A program made the position numbers and the translations under genes. A model generated the notes under the pieces. It was not told where the DNA came from, made no database searches, and saw only the letters and a program-made list of their open reading frames with translations. Source: Jaltomata sinuosa (Eukaryota; Streptophyta; Magnoliopsida; Solanales; Solanaceae). From it: 64,000 nt of DNA. Positions 32,645 to 45,672 of this stretch are shown in pieces (position 1 is the first letter of the stretch; every line of letters starts with the position of its first letter). Location: the NCBI GenBank assembly GCA_003996215.1, contig QJPP01003155.1, forward strand, positions 218,245 through 282,244, read 5' to 3'.

Positions 32645-34653
32645 TGTCATTCCCCGAGGTTACTCCCTAGACGTAACACTGGACCTGGGACCACAAGTAC
32701 CCCAAGCTAACCCTTGGTCATATCATAACTCAGGTATGTCAATTAAGCATAGTGGAAGCATAATAAGAATTAGATAACTCAATCCATAAGATAAAACCAA
32801 GAGGAACATGATTAAAAAAAAAGACTCAAATACTGTCTATGTCTGAAAAGCCTCTACATATGACATAAGGAGTTTCTAGGACAAGACCTTAGCTAACTCA
32901 AAGTACGAAAGTAAATAATCAAAACTACCTAGAGTCATAACTAGACCTTGAACAATGAGGACTCACCAACACTGACAGGATACGGCCTGTGGTCTCTAGC
33001 CACATGCTTGAGGGAGGGAACCTAAATATGCATCATTGAGAGGATGCAAAGTAAAATATGCATCAGTACTATAGGATGTACATATATGTGAGATATACAT
33101 GATCATGATAAAACATACTTAAGAAATTCTTAAGATGAACTCGTTCATAAAAGAGATAGTATAAGAAATTATCAAGATATAAGGCATAAAACATAAAGTA
33201 AAGTCAAGGTTCAAAGTATAGTATCATATAACTTCATAGCTTAAAAATAATCATGTGGGAGTTTCTCTTAACCGACATAAACCATGTTGAGCTACATGGA
33301 GTGTCATGCACCCATACTAAAAAAGGTTGTCCTAACCGTCCAAGGTTAGAACCATGCCATAAGGATCCTTTCATAAGCCACAGAGGGCAATCTACGATGG
33401 CAACATAGTTTTGGACTTGGGTTATCTAGAACCCTCATCGCTCGGTGCTAAAAACTACTCCCAAAACATATAACATGAGGCTCACATACATGTGACATAT
33501 CTAGATGTCAATCTTGTTCATAAACATGTTCATAACCCAGATCTTCACACTATTCACAAACCTTGGTTTAGAGAATGATTCATGAGCATTGATGGCACAT
33601 CGGGTGTCTTGTCTTGCATAATAATGCATAACTTGAAAACTTGCATGACTTTAGTTCAATTTTCATAACAACATATATTTTCATAGAACATAGGAACTAG
33701 GCATGCACTTGCTTGAAAATTCATGAGAATACATGCTATCAAATACCCAATTTACTTAAGTCAATCCATGCATGTGGGATTTAACCTAATTAACCTTCAA
33801 TTCATAAAATAGGAGTTCATATGTAAAAACCCATGCAAAATCATGCAATTTAATAGAATTTCATAATAAAATCATGAGAAGGCAATTTATAGCAAAACCC
33901 ATTAGAATTGGGTAAGAACCCTAATTTGAAAGTTCATGAAATCAAAATAGAAATTTGGGGTTTTGGGCACAAGGGTGAAAGGAACCCATTGTTTAATACC
34001 CACATACCTTTATTGAAGCTAACCAACTTGGAATTGAAAAGAAAAGGAGACTTGAACTTGGAGCTTGAAGGAGTTCTTTTCCTTTTTGGGAGGTGAATGA
34101 GGTAATGAGAAGGGACTTAGGCTAATAGGTTTAGAAATCATGCTAAAAATGGTCAAAATGACCTTACTTAAGAGTTAAAAGTGTGGGTAATGGCTGAAAT
34201 ACCCCTGGGACTTAATTAAGAAAAAACTATTTCAAAACTCGGCTTCAGGTTCCACGGGTCCCTTCCACGGACTGTAGAACTAACCACGACTAGTGGACTG
34301 GAGTCATGGTTCTTGGGCCAAAATCTCAGGCTGTAGATCACCTTTCACAGATTAACAGGATGACCCATAGAAACTTCTATGAGTCGTGAAACCCAATCGT
34401 GGTTTCTGAGAAAAAGTCCACTCTTTGTCTGACTTCCACGGGTTGGTTCCACGACCCATCAAAACTTCCACGAACTGTAAAACTAACTCGTGGTTCTCAG
34501 AACTGAGGGTGTGTTGTAGGATTATAATCACGAGTCCTTTCCATGACTCGTGGAACTACCCACGGCTCGTGGACTTGACCCGTGATCCCTGGAAGTTCAA
34601 AATTTCTGCAAGTTTCTAAGTTTAGAAGCTGAATCAAATTTTGGGGTGTTATA
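32645..34653 (-). repeat. 3' LTR of element F
   Basis: On the minus strand it starts TATAACACCCC (tip TG changed to TA) at 34653 and ends GGGGAATGACA at 32645. It aligns to 39681-41711 along its length, roughly 90-95% alike by eye. CCACG and CGTGG words are packed at 34250-34600 in about four blocks of 75-85 bases. Confidence 0.9.
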
Positions 34654-34669
34654 ATATCTCCCCCTTGGG
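34654..34669 (-). other. Polypurine tract of F
   Basis: On the minus strand the stretch cccaagggggagatat directly precedes the 3' LTR. It is the expected primer for plus-strand synthesis. Confidence 0.75.
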
Positions 34670-34866
34670 ATCATTCTTCCTTGAATGAATACTAAGCAAG
34701 GAAAACTGGAGAGAGAACAACCCAACCAAACATCAAAACATGAAAACTAGGCTTTTTAACTTAAAACATGATTGAACTAAATTCGAAAAACATGCATGCA
34801 CACTAAAATTATGAGGGAACAGATGGAGTAGGTTCAGAAGGGAACACTAAGGAGTAAACCCTTACC

Positions 34867-37800
34867 TCAAGCTGAAACGGGATCGGAAGGGTAGAGATGA
34901 GGGTACTTGGCTTTCATGGCCTCTTTGGCTTACCAAGTGTCTCCTTCAATAAGCCAATTTCTCCAAAGGACTTTTACCAAAGCGTCTTCTTTGTTCCTCA
35001 ACCTCCGAATATGACGATCAAGGATCTCTTCGGAAACCTCCTCATAGGTGAGACTATCCCTCACACCTACATCCTCCAAAGGAACAATCAAGGTTGGATC
35101 ACCAACACACTTCTTCAACAAGGAAACATGGAAGACCGGATGAACCACTTCTAAATCTGATGGCAAATCCAACTCATAAGCAACCTTACCAACTCTCCTC
35201 AAAATCCGGTAAGGACATACAAAATGGGGACTAAGCTTCTTTTCTTGCCAAATCTCATCACACCCTTCATGGGTGACACTTTCAGAAAAACCCAATCATC
35301 AACCTCAAGTTCCAATTCCCTCCTCCTCACATCCGTATATGATTACTGTCGACTCTGAGCGGTCTTCAACCTCTCCTTGATAAGATGAACCTTCTCCATA
35401 GTCTCATGAATTGAATCTGGACCAATCAAGGCTGCCTCACCTACCTCAAACCAACCAATGGGAGATCTACATCTCCGGCCATAAAGTGCCTCATACGGAT
35501 CCATCTGGATACTAGAGTGAAAACTGTTGTTGTAGGCAAACTCGATAAGAGGTAAGTGATCATCCCAATAATCTTTTATATCTATCACACAAGCCCTCAA
35601 AATATCCTCCAAAGTCTGAATAGTATGCTTTGCCTGACCATCTGTCTATGGGTGAAAAGTCATGCTAAGCTTCACCTGAGTACCAAGACCTCTCTGAAAT
35701 GATCTTCAAAGCTGAGAAGTAAACTGAGTACCTCTATCTGAAATGATGGACAATGGGACACTATGCAATCGGACTATCTCCCAAATGTAGAGTCTGGTAT
35801 AATCATCCACTGAATCTGTAGTCTTAACAACCAAGAAGTGGGATGACTTAGTCATCCGGTCGACAATCACCCAAATCGAATCATGTTGCTTTTGAGTTCG
35901 AGGCAAACCTGTAATGAAGTCCATATTGATTGCTTCCCACTTCCAAGTAAGAAGGCCAATATCCTGAGTCATGCTACCCAGTCGCTGATGCTCTACCTTC
36001 ACTTGCTGACAGTTGGGACACTTAGCCATAAAACTGGCTATGTCCCTCTTCATACCATTCCCCCAATAGACTTTCCGTAGATCATGGTACATCTTCGTGG
36101 CACTGGGGTGAATAGAATATCTGGAACTATGAGCCTCAGTTAGAATCTGCTGTCTCAACCCATCTACATCAGGCACACATAATCGACCCTGATAGCGAAA
36201 CACACCATCTCCCCCTTGGGAGAAAACCTCAACCCTTTGCTGATGGACTACACCCTTTAGCTGAAGCAAAATAGGATCACTGTCTTGCTTTGCCTTCACT
36301 TCAGCTACCAAAGGTGATTCATAACCATTCTAAATAATAACACCACCTTTTGTCGAGTCCATAAGGTGAAATCTCAATCGAGCAAGTCTATGAACCTCCT
36401 TAACTAATTCCTTCTTCCCATCTTCGACTGAAGACACACTACCCATGAACAATCTACTAAGTGACTCCGCCATAACATTGTCCTTACCCGGATGGTAAAG
36501 CACAGTAATGTCATAATTCTTGAGAAGCTCAAGCCATCTTCTTTGTTGCAGATTCAATTCCTTCTGAGTGAACACATACTGAATACTCTTATGATTGGTG
36601 AATACATCCACGTGCACCCCATATAAGTAATGCCTCTAAATCTTCAAAGCAATGACCACGACTGCTAACTCAAGATCATGAATAGGGTAGTTCTTCTCAT
36701 GAGTCTTAAGCTATCTCGAAGCATAAGCAATCACTTTACCACACTTCATAAAAACACAACCCAAACCAATCCTAGAAGCATCACAATACACAACAAAATT
36801 ATCTAGGCCCTCGGTAGAGCCAATACAGGGGCTGTGGTCAATCTAGTCTTTAATTCTTGAAAGTTATTCTGACAAAGGTCAGACCACTAAAATTTCAACT
36901 TCTTCTGAGTTAATCGAGTCAAAGGGGAAGCAATGGAAGAAAATATTTCCATAAATCTCCTGTAGTAACCAGCCAAACCCAAAAAACTCCTAATATCAGA
37001 CGGGGAAGTGGGTCTAGGCCAGTTCTTTACTGCCTTAATCTTTTGAGAATCAACTCGAATATCATCCCTAGTCCCAATATGACCCAGAAAATTAACAGTC
37101 TGCATCCAAAACTCACACTTGCAAAACTTAGCAAATAACTACCGGTCCTTGAAAGTTTGCAACACCACTCTCAAATGGTCCACATGCTCCTCCTCACTCT
37201 GAGAATAGATAAGGATATCATCAATAAACATAATCAAAAACATATCCAATTACTGTTTGAACACGCGGTTCATCAAATATATAAAAGCTACAGGAGCATT
37301 CATTAGACCAAAAGACATCACAATAAATTCATAATGACCATACCGAGTCCTAAAGGTTGTCTTTGGAATATCACACTCGCAAACACAAAGCTGATGATAA
37401 CCAAATCTAAGGTCAATTTTGAAAAAAAAACTAGCACCCTGAAGCTGATGGAACAAGTCATCAATCCTAGGAATGGGATACTTATTTTTGATTGTAACCT
37501 TGTTCAACTGACGGTAGTCAATACACATTCTGAGGGAACCATCTTTATTGCACATGAATAAGACTAGAGCACCCCATGGAGAAATTCTAAGCCTAATGAA
37601 ACCCTTATCAAGAAGATCCTTCAACTGATCCTTTAACTCTTTATGTTCCGCTAGAGCCATTCTATAATGAGGAATAGAGATAGGATTTGTATCTAGAAGA
37701 AGATCTATCCCAAAGTCAATTTCCCACTTAGGAGAGACTCTGGGTTTATCTTCAGGAAACACTTTTGGAAACTCATTCACAATAGGAACAGACTGAACGG

Positions 37801-38330
37801 ATGGGGTTTCGGACTCCGTGTCCATAACCCAAACTATATAATAAACATAACACTTAGAAATTATCTTCCTAGCCTTAAGATAATATATGAAATGACCTTT
37901 CGAAGATGGAGGACTACCTTGCCATTCTAAGATGGGTTTATTTGGAAACTTGAAACTCATAACCAGAGTACGACAATTAACCGAAGAATAACAAGCATGC
38001 AACCAATCCATACCAAGAATAACATCAAAATCAGTCATCTCCAACTCTACTAAATCCACTGAACTGACTCTATGAAGGACTGAGATAGGATAATTTTGGT
38101 AGATTTTTTTGGCTAGGACTGACTCACCAACAGGATTAGAAACACAAAAGGGTTCTAAAAGCAATTCAGGACAAACTTTGAATTTGCATACTATTTAAGG
38201 GGTCACAAAAGATAAGGAGGCACCAGGGTCCAACAAAACAAACATATCGAAAGAGAAGATTTTCAACATACCAGTAATAACATCTGGGGAACCCTCCTGG
38301 TCCTGACAAGAGACATAGTATAAAGGCGAT
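34867..38330 (-). pseudogene. pol: pol of F: protease, RT, RNase H, integrase, chromodomain
   Basis: Read on the minus strand, the protease has LDPGASLSFVTP (about 38200) and VILGMDWLH. RT has RIDDLFHQL, MSFGLMNAP and FIDDILIYS (about 37220). RNase H is broken by stops but DVFTNHKSIQYV is readable. Integrase has the HHCC finger (HSSRYSIHP, CPNCQQVK), INMDFITGLP and IISDRGTQF, then FAYNNSFHSS. The end carries ILDRHIRRLRNKEDALVKVLWRN (split here as ILDRHIRRLRNK and VKVLWRN), a chromodomain-like segment, and finishes at 34867. Frameshifts and stops occur near 37250, 36880, 36620, 35700 and 35300. Confidence 0.88.
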
Positions 38331-39456
38331 TCTGGCGCTGACCACCAGAACTAGAAGTTGTGCCCTGTTGGGCTAGTCGACCTCTTGGGGATACTGGATC
38401 AGACTGAGACCTACCACCTACCTTCCCCTTCTTATCCCAAAGGAAATCTCTAATTATATGTCCACCCTATCCACACCCAAAGCATGCACCCGTGCCCAAA
38501 CGACACTCTCCCGGGTGATTCTTCCCACACTTGCTACAAATAGGGTGGGAAGATCCCTTAGCAACACTCCCCTGAGACTGTGAATAGGAACCAGATCCTC
38601 TACCAGTTTGATCATAATGAGGCCTCAGGGTCTAGGTAGGAGCACTAGCAGAAGAATAAATAGGTCCAGATGACTTCTTCTGAAATGAAGAGCGATGTAT
38701 GCCACCAGACCTCTGAAGGCCAAAACCTGAACCCTCAGATCTAGCCCTTTTGTTCTCCCTAGCCATCTCCCTAAGCTTGTCTCCCTCGATCTGGTGAGAA
38801 TGGGTCATGAGTCTAGAAATATTCATATCACTCAACAGCATAGCGGACCTACACTCCTTTACCATATCTGAAACCCCATAGATAAACTTGTTCATATGAT
38901 TATGCAGGTCCGCTACCATAGAAGAGGCATACCTAGACAACTGAGTGAACTTCAAACTGTACTCCTGAATAGTCATGGATCCCTGTCTCAAGTTCACAAA
39001 CTCCTCGGCCTTCACTTACCTCAACTCTTGGGGAAAGAACCGGCCAAGGAAAGCCCTCTTGAAACACTCCCAAGTCATAGAGACTACGTCCCTAGTTCTA
39101 GCTTCCTTCCATTACATTAACCAGATATGAGAGATATCCTTAAGTTGATAGGATGCCAACTCGACAAAATTAACATCAACCACTTGCATCACATCATAGA
39201 TTTTCTTCACTTTATCAATAAAATTTAGCGGATTCTCATTCACTTTTGAACCCCAGAACTCCAGTGGGTTCATATGGATAAAATCACAAACTCGGGCCGC
39301 TACCCCACCTTGAGGGTGGATAGGGATAGAAGCCAGATAGTTGGCCTGAGTGGCCATGGTCTGGGCTAGCATATGGATGGCATTCCTAAACTCCTTATTC
39401 ATGACCTCGGGACCTGGAACTGGAGGAACAACATTCTGAGCGGCTCAGTGAGGCAT
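38331..39456 (-). pseudogene. gag: gag of F, broken
   Basis: The likely start is the ATG at 39456 on the minus strand, followed by a TGA after three codons that fits a C-to-T change in CGA. The gag core has FIDKVKKIYDVMQV, ELASYQLKD and LRQGSMTIQEYSLKF. Zinc-knuckle motifs CSKCGKNHPGEC and CFGCG follow near 38460-38540, the second with a stop inside. The border with pol is approximate. Confidence 0.85.
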
Positions 39457-39664
39457 AGCACATCGAGGTATAATCTGAAACATACAAGGAAAGGATTAGA
39501 GGGATATTAGAGTTAAGATCTATCACACGATATGATCATGAAAGAAGTGAAGTTTTTCTAAGACATCTCATAGCTTTCCTCTCATAAGTGTGGCGCGCTT
39601 CATATACATGAAAGAGACTCTACTCGATGTGGATTTTAGACATCCTAGGACTCTTGAACCTGAG

Positions 39665-39676
39665 GCTCTGATACTA
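39665..39676 (-). other. Primer binding site of F, initiator tRNA-Met type
   Basis: The minus strand reads TAGTATCAGAGC just inside the 5' LTR. This is the tRNA-iMet complement TGGTATCAGAGC with one G-to-A change. Confidence 0.85.
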
Positions 39677-39680
39677 AGTT

Positions 39681-41711
39681 TGTCACGCCCCGAGGTACCC
39701 CTAGACGTAAGATAGGACCTGGGACCACAAGTTCCCTAAGCTAACCTTTGGGCATAACATAACTTATGTATATTAATTAAGCATAGTAGAAGCATAGTAA
39801 GAATTAGATAACTCAATCCATAAGATAAAACCAAGAGGGACATGATTTGGAAAAAACAAAGACCCGAATACTATCTATGTCTGAAAAGCCTCTACACATG
39901 ACATAAGAAGTTGCTAGGACAAGACCCTAGCTAACTCAAAGTACAAAAGCAAATAATCAAAACTAGCTAGAGTCATAACTAGCCCACGAACAATGAGGAC
40001 TCACCAACACTAGTTGCATACGGCCTGTGGTCTCTAGCCACGTGCTTGAGAGAGGGAACCTAAATATGCATCATTGAGAGGATGCAAAGAAAAATATGCA
40101 TCATTACTATAGGATGTACCGAGTATGTGAGATATGCATGATCATGATAAAACATACTTAAGAAATGCTTAAGATGAACTCATTCATAAAAGAGATAGTA
40201 TAAGAAATTATCAAGATATAAGGCATAAAACATAAAGTAAAGCCAAGGTTCAAAGTATAGTATCATATAACTTCATAGCTTGAAAATAATCATGTGCGAG
40301 TTTCTCTTAACTGACATAAACCATATTGAGATACATGGAGTCTAGTGTCATGCACCCACACTAAAAAAGGTTGTCCTAATCGGCCAAGGTTAGAACCATG
40401 TCATAAGGATCCTTTCATAAGCCACAGAGGGCAATCTATGGTGGCAACATAGTTTTGGACTTGGGTTATCTAGAACCCTCATCGCTCGGTGCTAAATACT
40501 ACTCCCAAAATATATAACATGAGGCTCACATACATGTGACATATCTATATGTCAAGCTTGTTCATAAACATGTTCATAACCAGGATCTTCATACTACTCA
40601 TGAACCTTGGTTTAGAGAATGATTCATGAGTATTGATGGCGCATCGGGTGTTTTGTCTTGCATAATAATCCATAACTTGAAACCTTGCATGACTTTAGTT
40701 CAATTTTCATAACAACATATATTTTCATAGAACATAGGAACTAGGCATGCACTTGCTTGAAAATTCATGAGAATACGTGCTATCAAATACCCAATTTACT
40801 TAGATCAATCCATGCAGGTGGGATTTACCGTAATTAGCCTTCAATTCATGAAATAGGAGTTAATATGTAAAAACCCATGCAAAATCATGCAATTTAATAG
40901 AATTTCATAATAAAATCATGAGAAGACAATTTATAGAAAAGCCCATAAGAATTGGGTAAGAACCCTAATTTGAAAGTTCATGAAATCAAAATAGAAATTT
41001 GAGGTTTTGGGCGCAAGGGTGAAAGGAACCCATTGTTGAATACCAACATACCTTGATTGAAGATAACCCCTTTGGAATTGAAAAGAAAAGAAGACTTAAA
41101 CTTGGAGCTTGAGACTTGGAGCTTGAAGGAGTTCTTTTCCTTTTTGTGAGGTGAATGAGGTAATGAGAAGGGACTTAGGCTAATAGGTTTAGAAATCATG
41201 CTAAAAATGGTCAAAATGACCTTAATTAAGAGTTAAAAGTGTGGGTAATGGATGAAATACCCCTGGGACTTAATTAAGAAAAAACTATTTCAAAACTCGG
41301 CTTCAGGTTCCACGGGTCCCTTCCATGGACTGTAGAACTAACCACGACTAGTGGACTGGAGTCATGGTTCTTGGGCTAAAATCTCAGGCTGTAGATCACC
41401 TTTCACAGATTAACAGGATGACCCATAGAAACTTCTACGAGTCGTGAAACCCAATCGTGGTTTCTGAGAAAAAGTCCACTCTTTGTCTGACTTCCACGGG
41501 TTGGTTCCACGACCCATGGAAACTTCCACGAATTGTAAAACTAATTTGTGGTTCTTAGAACTGAGGGTGTGTTGTAGGATTATAATCACGAGTCCTTTCC
41601 ATGACTCGTGGAACTACCCACGGCTCATGGACTTGACCCGTGATCCCTGGAAGTTCAAAATTTCTGCAAGTTTCTAAGTTTAGAAGCTGAATCAAATTTT
41701 GGGGTGTTACA
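39681..41711 (-). repeat. 5' LTR of element F
   Basis: On the minus strand it starts TGTAACACCCC at 41711 and ends GGGGCGTGACA at 39681. The same CCACG/CGTGG blocks as in the 3' LTR lie at 41305-41655. Confidence 0.92.
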
Positions 41712-42894
41712 ATAAATTGAGAACCTAGTTGTATTGATATGGTTTTTTGTGATGGATCAGGTACCACAAACTGGTACAAACTGATATGATTTAATAAATT
41801 GGATACCACGCCGGTATGGTACATGGACCCTCGGTGTGTCCCCTGAAGGTCATGGTTAGTGGGAAGAAATAAGTCCCATAGTATGTGTTTATACATTCTT
41901 GCATATATCATCATATATATTATTGCATATGTCATATAATTGGTCGTTATATGAGTTGTTACATGGATTTCCAGTCAGTTGTTGTGAGATAGTGTTGTGG
42001 TTGTAAATAAGGTCTGAAGGTATTGATTATATTGGTGAGTGAAAGATAGGTGAACTTAGTTCTGATGTGTGGTACATTTTTACATATGTCTGTAGTAACC
42101 TTAAAGCAAATTATGTGTAGTTGATCAAACTGTGAGTAACCTGGATTAGTACGAATCGATATCGGTTAGATCTATAAGGAAATGAGTAAATAGCTGTTGG
42201 TATTTATACTGAGTGGACTCGTAGGAGGATGGATATTTTCCTTACGACTACCTTACAAGTTGAATGTCCGAATGAGAAGCAGTTCATAACTAGATTTGAT
42301 GGTTACTGGGAGAACTTGGGTAGTGGGTAATGCCTTACCTCTAAGCCTAGATATGTAAGCAACAATAGGTGTGAAAAATGGGGAAAATAGTGTGGAATAT
42401 AGAATACCCCTTAACATGGATGAACTGTTGAGGATAAGTTAGAGACACTTGTATATGAGCAATTGCATGGATTATCTTTTTATGTATTGAAGTAGAAGTA
42501 TTTGTTTTAATAATGATTTTTATACATGATTTATATGAACTAATCTTAGTCGACCAATGATACCTACCAGTACGTGTGGTTGTACTGATGTTACTCTTTC
42601 TACACCTTTTGGTGTAGATGTATGACAAGTTGGCTGATGTTTGTGCTTGGATTTGAAGAGTCTCCATCAGCAACTTTCGTTCTCTACTCTCCAGACGGGA
42701 GTTATGTCCTTTATATTATTGTCATGTCTTTCCTTTAGTAGCTCTTTTACAGGATTAAGACTAGGTCTTGAGGGAAATAACAGTGTTTGTATTGATAACA
42801 ACTAATGTGTATTATATCCACAAATATTTTATTGAGTTCAATGCAGTGGTTTTATTTATCAATTACCCTTGAACTATTTTTGGGGACTGTTACA
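41712..42894 (+). mobile_element. LTR G, right part
   Basis: The plus-strand LTR end is GGGGACTGTTACA at 42894. The block 'gtcgaccaatgatacctacc' (about 42550) matches the U5 blocks of LTRs E and L, which fixes the orientation. No primer site follows, so this is a solo LTR or a 3' LTR. No coding region. Confidence 0.6.
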
Positions 42895-43332
42895 TGGTCA
42901 AGATTGGGTGGTTTAGGGTTCTCCTACCTGGATAGACTAGAGTAGATGCCCGCGCGACCCTACCATAAATTATGGTCATGATAGAGAGCTTTATCTCTCT
43001 TTAGTTGGTGTTCTAGCTTAGAACTAACCCTAGGGTATTTGTTAGGAGAGGGCCTCCTTTTTAGAAAAGAGCTGAAAGCTAAAGATATTAAATCCTGACA
43101 TTCTGTCTTGCGAGCTTCACTACAGTGGGCACCACCTCACTGAGGCGAGCTTGATATAGCGTAGACCGCTACAACGTTCATTAACTGGTTGGTCTCACTT
43201 CTTGACTATTTTAATCTTTGTTTTATTAAAAACCATAATTATCATTCCCAAACAAATTCATATCACCAAAATCTTTTAATTCTTTCATTTTACCACAAAA
43301 ATTTCAAGAACAATGGGGGCGGGTCATTACAA
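42895..43332 (-). mobile_element. Tip of LTR H
   Basis: On the minus strand the LTR starts TGTAATGACCCG at 43332. About 340 bases match the LTR tip at 1206-1570, roughly 80% by eye. The rest of this LTR has been displaced by LTR G, which ends at 42894. Confidence 0.7.
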
Positions 43333-43337
43333 TTTAC

Positions 43338-43585
43338 TTCATTTTAATTTATTTGTCTTATTCTAACTTTGCACAAAGTTTAAGAAAGCAAAGCAAAGCA
43401 AACTATTGAATTTTGTCTCTTAAATTAAAGATATGTCAAAAATATACCAAAATGCTTTTTCATCATGTGGTCTTAGGCATTCCATTTGAAAATTTGAAAT
43501 TAAAATGTTGTCAAAAAAGAAAAGTGGAATTATTTTTGAAATGGACTAAGAAGAAAATTAGGACAAACAAATTAAAATGGAGGAG
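43338..43585 (+). mobile_element. Stowaway-like MITE
   Basis: The right end read inward is CTCCTCCATTTTAATTTG. The left end is CTTCATTTTAATTTATTTG, the same terminal inverted repeat with a short deletion. TA dinucleotides flank both ends (43336-43337 and 43586-43587). The length of 248 bases and the CTCC-type ends fit Stowaway (Tc1/mariner-derived) MITEs. It has no coding capacity. It sits between LTR H and LTR I and is probably part of the older host sequence. Confidence 0.75.
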
Positions 43586-43596
43586 TAGTTTCTTTT

Positions 43597-45429
43597 TATA
43601 ATGACCCTCCTTGTTTTTGTGTTTTTCATGTGTTTCTACTATTTTACCCTTCCCATAGATCCTATACTATATTTGTGACCTGCAGGGATGGGTGATGCAG
43701 TTCTCAAAATGTTTGATCGGGTTTTAGAAGGGATTTCTAATTTTGGAGTTTTAAAAATGGAGAAGTTTGACTTTGGTCAATATTCTTAGTAACTGGGCTC
43801 ATATGAGAATTTTGTCAGTACCATTAGCTCTAGAATATGGATTTTGGGCTAGTGGGACGTTTGTTTTGGGTTCCGAGGCTTCCGGACTCATGTTGGGCAC
43901 CTTGGTGGATTTTATGTATAATTGGGAATGTATTGAATTTGGTCAACATTTCATCAATACAACCTCCATTGGTTATTTCGACGATTCTGTTGAGTCCGCA
44001 ATGCCATTTTTACTTGGGTAGCATGTTTGATTTGTGTTCACAGAATTCTAAATAAATTTCGAGGGTCCATTCAGAGTTATTGTTGGACTTGAAGATTTGT
44101 TGGTTTTTCAGTTCTAGTGCAGGGTCTTTTTAACCTTCGCATTTGCGATGGGTGCATCACATTCGCAAAGGATGAGTTTTCTTGAACTTCATATTCGTGA
44201 AGGGTCCTTCACATTCATGAAGAAAGGTCTGATGGGATCTGATCCAGGTTTTTCTTTGCATTCGTGAGGGAACCACCCCTTTATAAAGAAGGACCAGCCA
44301 GTGCGATCCCGCATTTGCAATGGGTTCCCTGTATTCGCAAAGAAGGGACCCCCTGACAATATTTATTTTTTCCCAAGTTCATTTCTCCTTTATATTAACG
44401 AACTTGAGACCTCTTGGGAGCTTAGGAGCTATTCTCTTAGAGGATTTTCATCCAAATTGGGTTGGGGTAAGTTTCTATACCTCTCTCGTGATCTTTCGTG
44501 ATTATTTCGCGTAGTACCTCCCTAATTCTGAAGGATTCGAATTCAAATTCTTCATTTTTCTCTTTGATTAATTGAACTTTTTGGGTTGTTTTTAGTCCTG
44601 AATTGAATTCTGCCTTCGCCCAACGTTTGGGCATGCTATTCTTACCATATAGGGAAGATAGTTGTGAAATTTATGTTTGATTTTATCGATGGATCCCAAG
44701 GGATGATTTTTGACCTGATTTCCAGCCTAAATGGTAAATTATCTATATTGATATCGTTAGCTTCGTATTAATGTGTAGATTATATATTTGATAGAGTGAC
44801 TACGGTACAAATCTTTACGAAAGGGGTAAGGCTTCTGTGTGTCAGTTCGTGATTTGTCGTTCGGCATTGAGGTAGGTTACAATTTTCCTTTCTTTAACTT
44901 AGCTCAAATAGATGATATACAATATAGATTGCATATTGGTTGGGGGAATTGCTAGGTAGGGTTAGGTTTATATTGAATTCTGAATATATGGCATGTTTCG
45001 GGGACCTTAGAATAGTATCTCTTCTCAAACATTAGTCAGATTGCTTACTGTAGTATCAGAATATGGTTTGGGATCCTTAGTATAGGTTGGAGTAGGATTT
45101 CATAGTACAGTGTTTTTTATCGTTTCTCTTTATTCTCGCTTTATTTTCTGTATATTCTCCCGTTATGAGACTTATGGGACCGAGGCCCTAAATTTGGACT
45201 GGCTGGACTCCAAGTTAATGTGATTAAGGTATGAAGGGTGATTTACCCTATTTTGTGTATACATATACATATATATACATACATATACATATATATACAT
45301 ATATATAACATACATATACATATATATACATATATACAACATACATATACATATAGATATATACATATACATATACATATATATAACATACATATACATA
45401 TATATACATACATATACATATATATATGC

Positions 45430-45460
<31 letters not shown>

Positions 45461-45672
45461 CTTGTGTTGGCACACATATATTCATACATACATACACATG
45501 GATTGTGGTACGATTTGGAAGAAAAATACTAGTTCTCAACTTTTAAACTAAAATATCCCATCTTTTATTGATTTGACCTCCGAGGGGAATGTATGGATTT
45601 TATTACTGATTTTTGGCTTTAAAGAGGAAGTTGTGCCATCTTACTATGGATTTTGGGTTACAGAAGGATTTG
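43597..45672 (+). mobile_element. LTR I, truncated by J
   Basis: It starts TATAATGACCCTCC, the usual LTR tip with TG changed to TA. Repeated TTCGCAAA and TTCGTGAAG words lie at 44130-44350. A leader-like stretch follows, then a long microsatellite. The right end is lost at the LTR of J. No ORF inside is credible. The family is not certain. Confidence 0.55.
45257..45460 (+). repeat. TA/CA microsatellite
   Basis: About 200 bases of TATACATA words have a loose longer period in which 'taacatacatatacat' recurs near 45305, 45340 and 45384. Open frames on both strands here are by-products of the repeat. Confidence 0.9.

Larger units (their letters stand above)
32645..41711 (-). mobile_element. Complete chromovirus-type element F, minus strand
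   Basis: The element has two LTRs of 2031 and 2009 bases, an initiator tRNA-Met primer site, gag, pol and a polypurine tract, all on the minus strand. The flanks are ATAAG (32640-32644) and ATAAA (41712-41716), a target-site duplication with one mismatch. It is inserted inside LTR G. The C-terminal end has a chromodomain-like segment, which places it among the chromoviruses. Confidence 0.92.

Noticed and set aside
34425..41677. Near-identical short open frames at 34425-34619 and 41483-41677
   Set aside because: They are the same place in the two LTRs of F, on the non-coding strand of the palindrome block.
45172..45546. Several Tyr/Ile/His-rich open frames on both strands
   Set aside because: They are translations of the TA/CA microsatellite. 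They have no domain and no sign of codon constraint.
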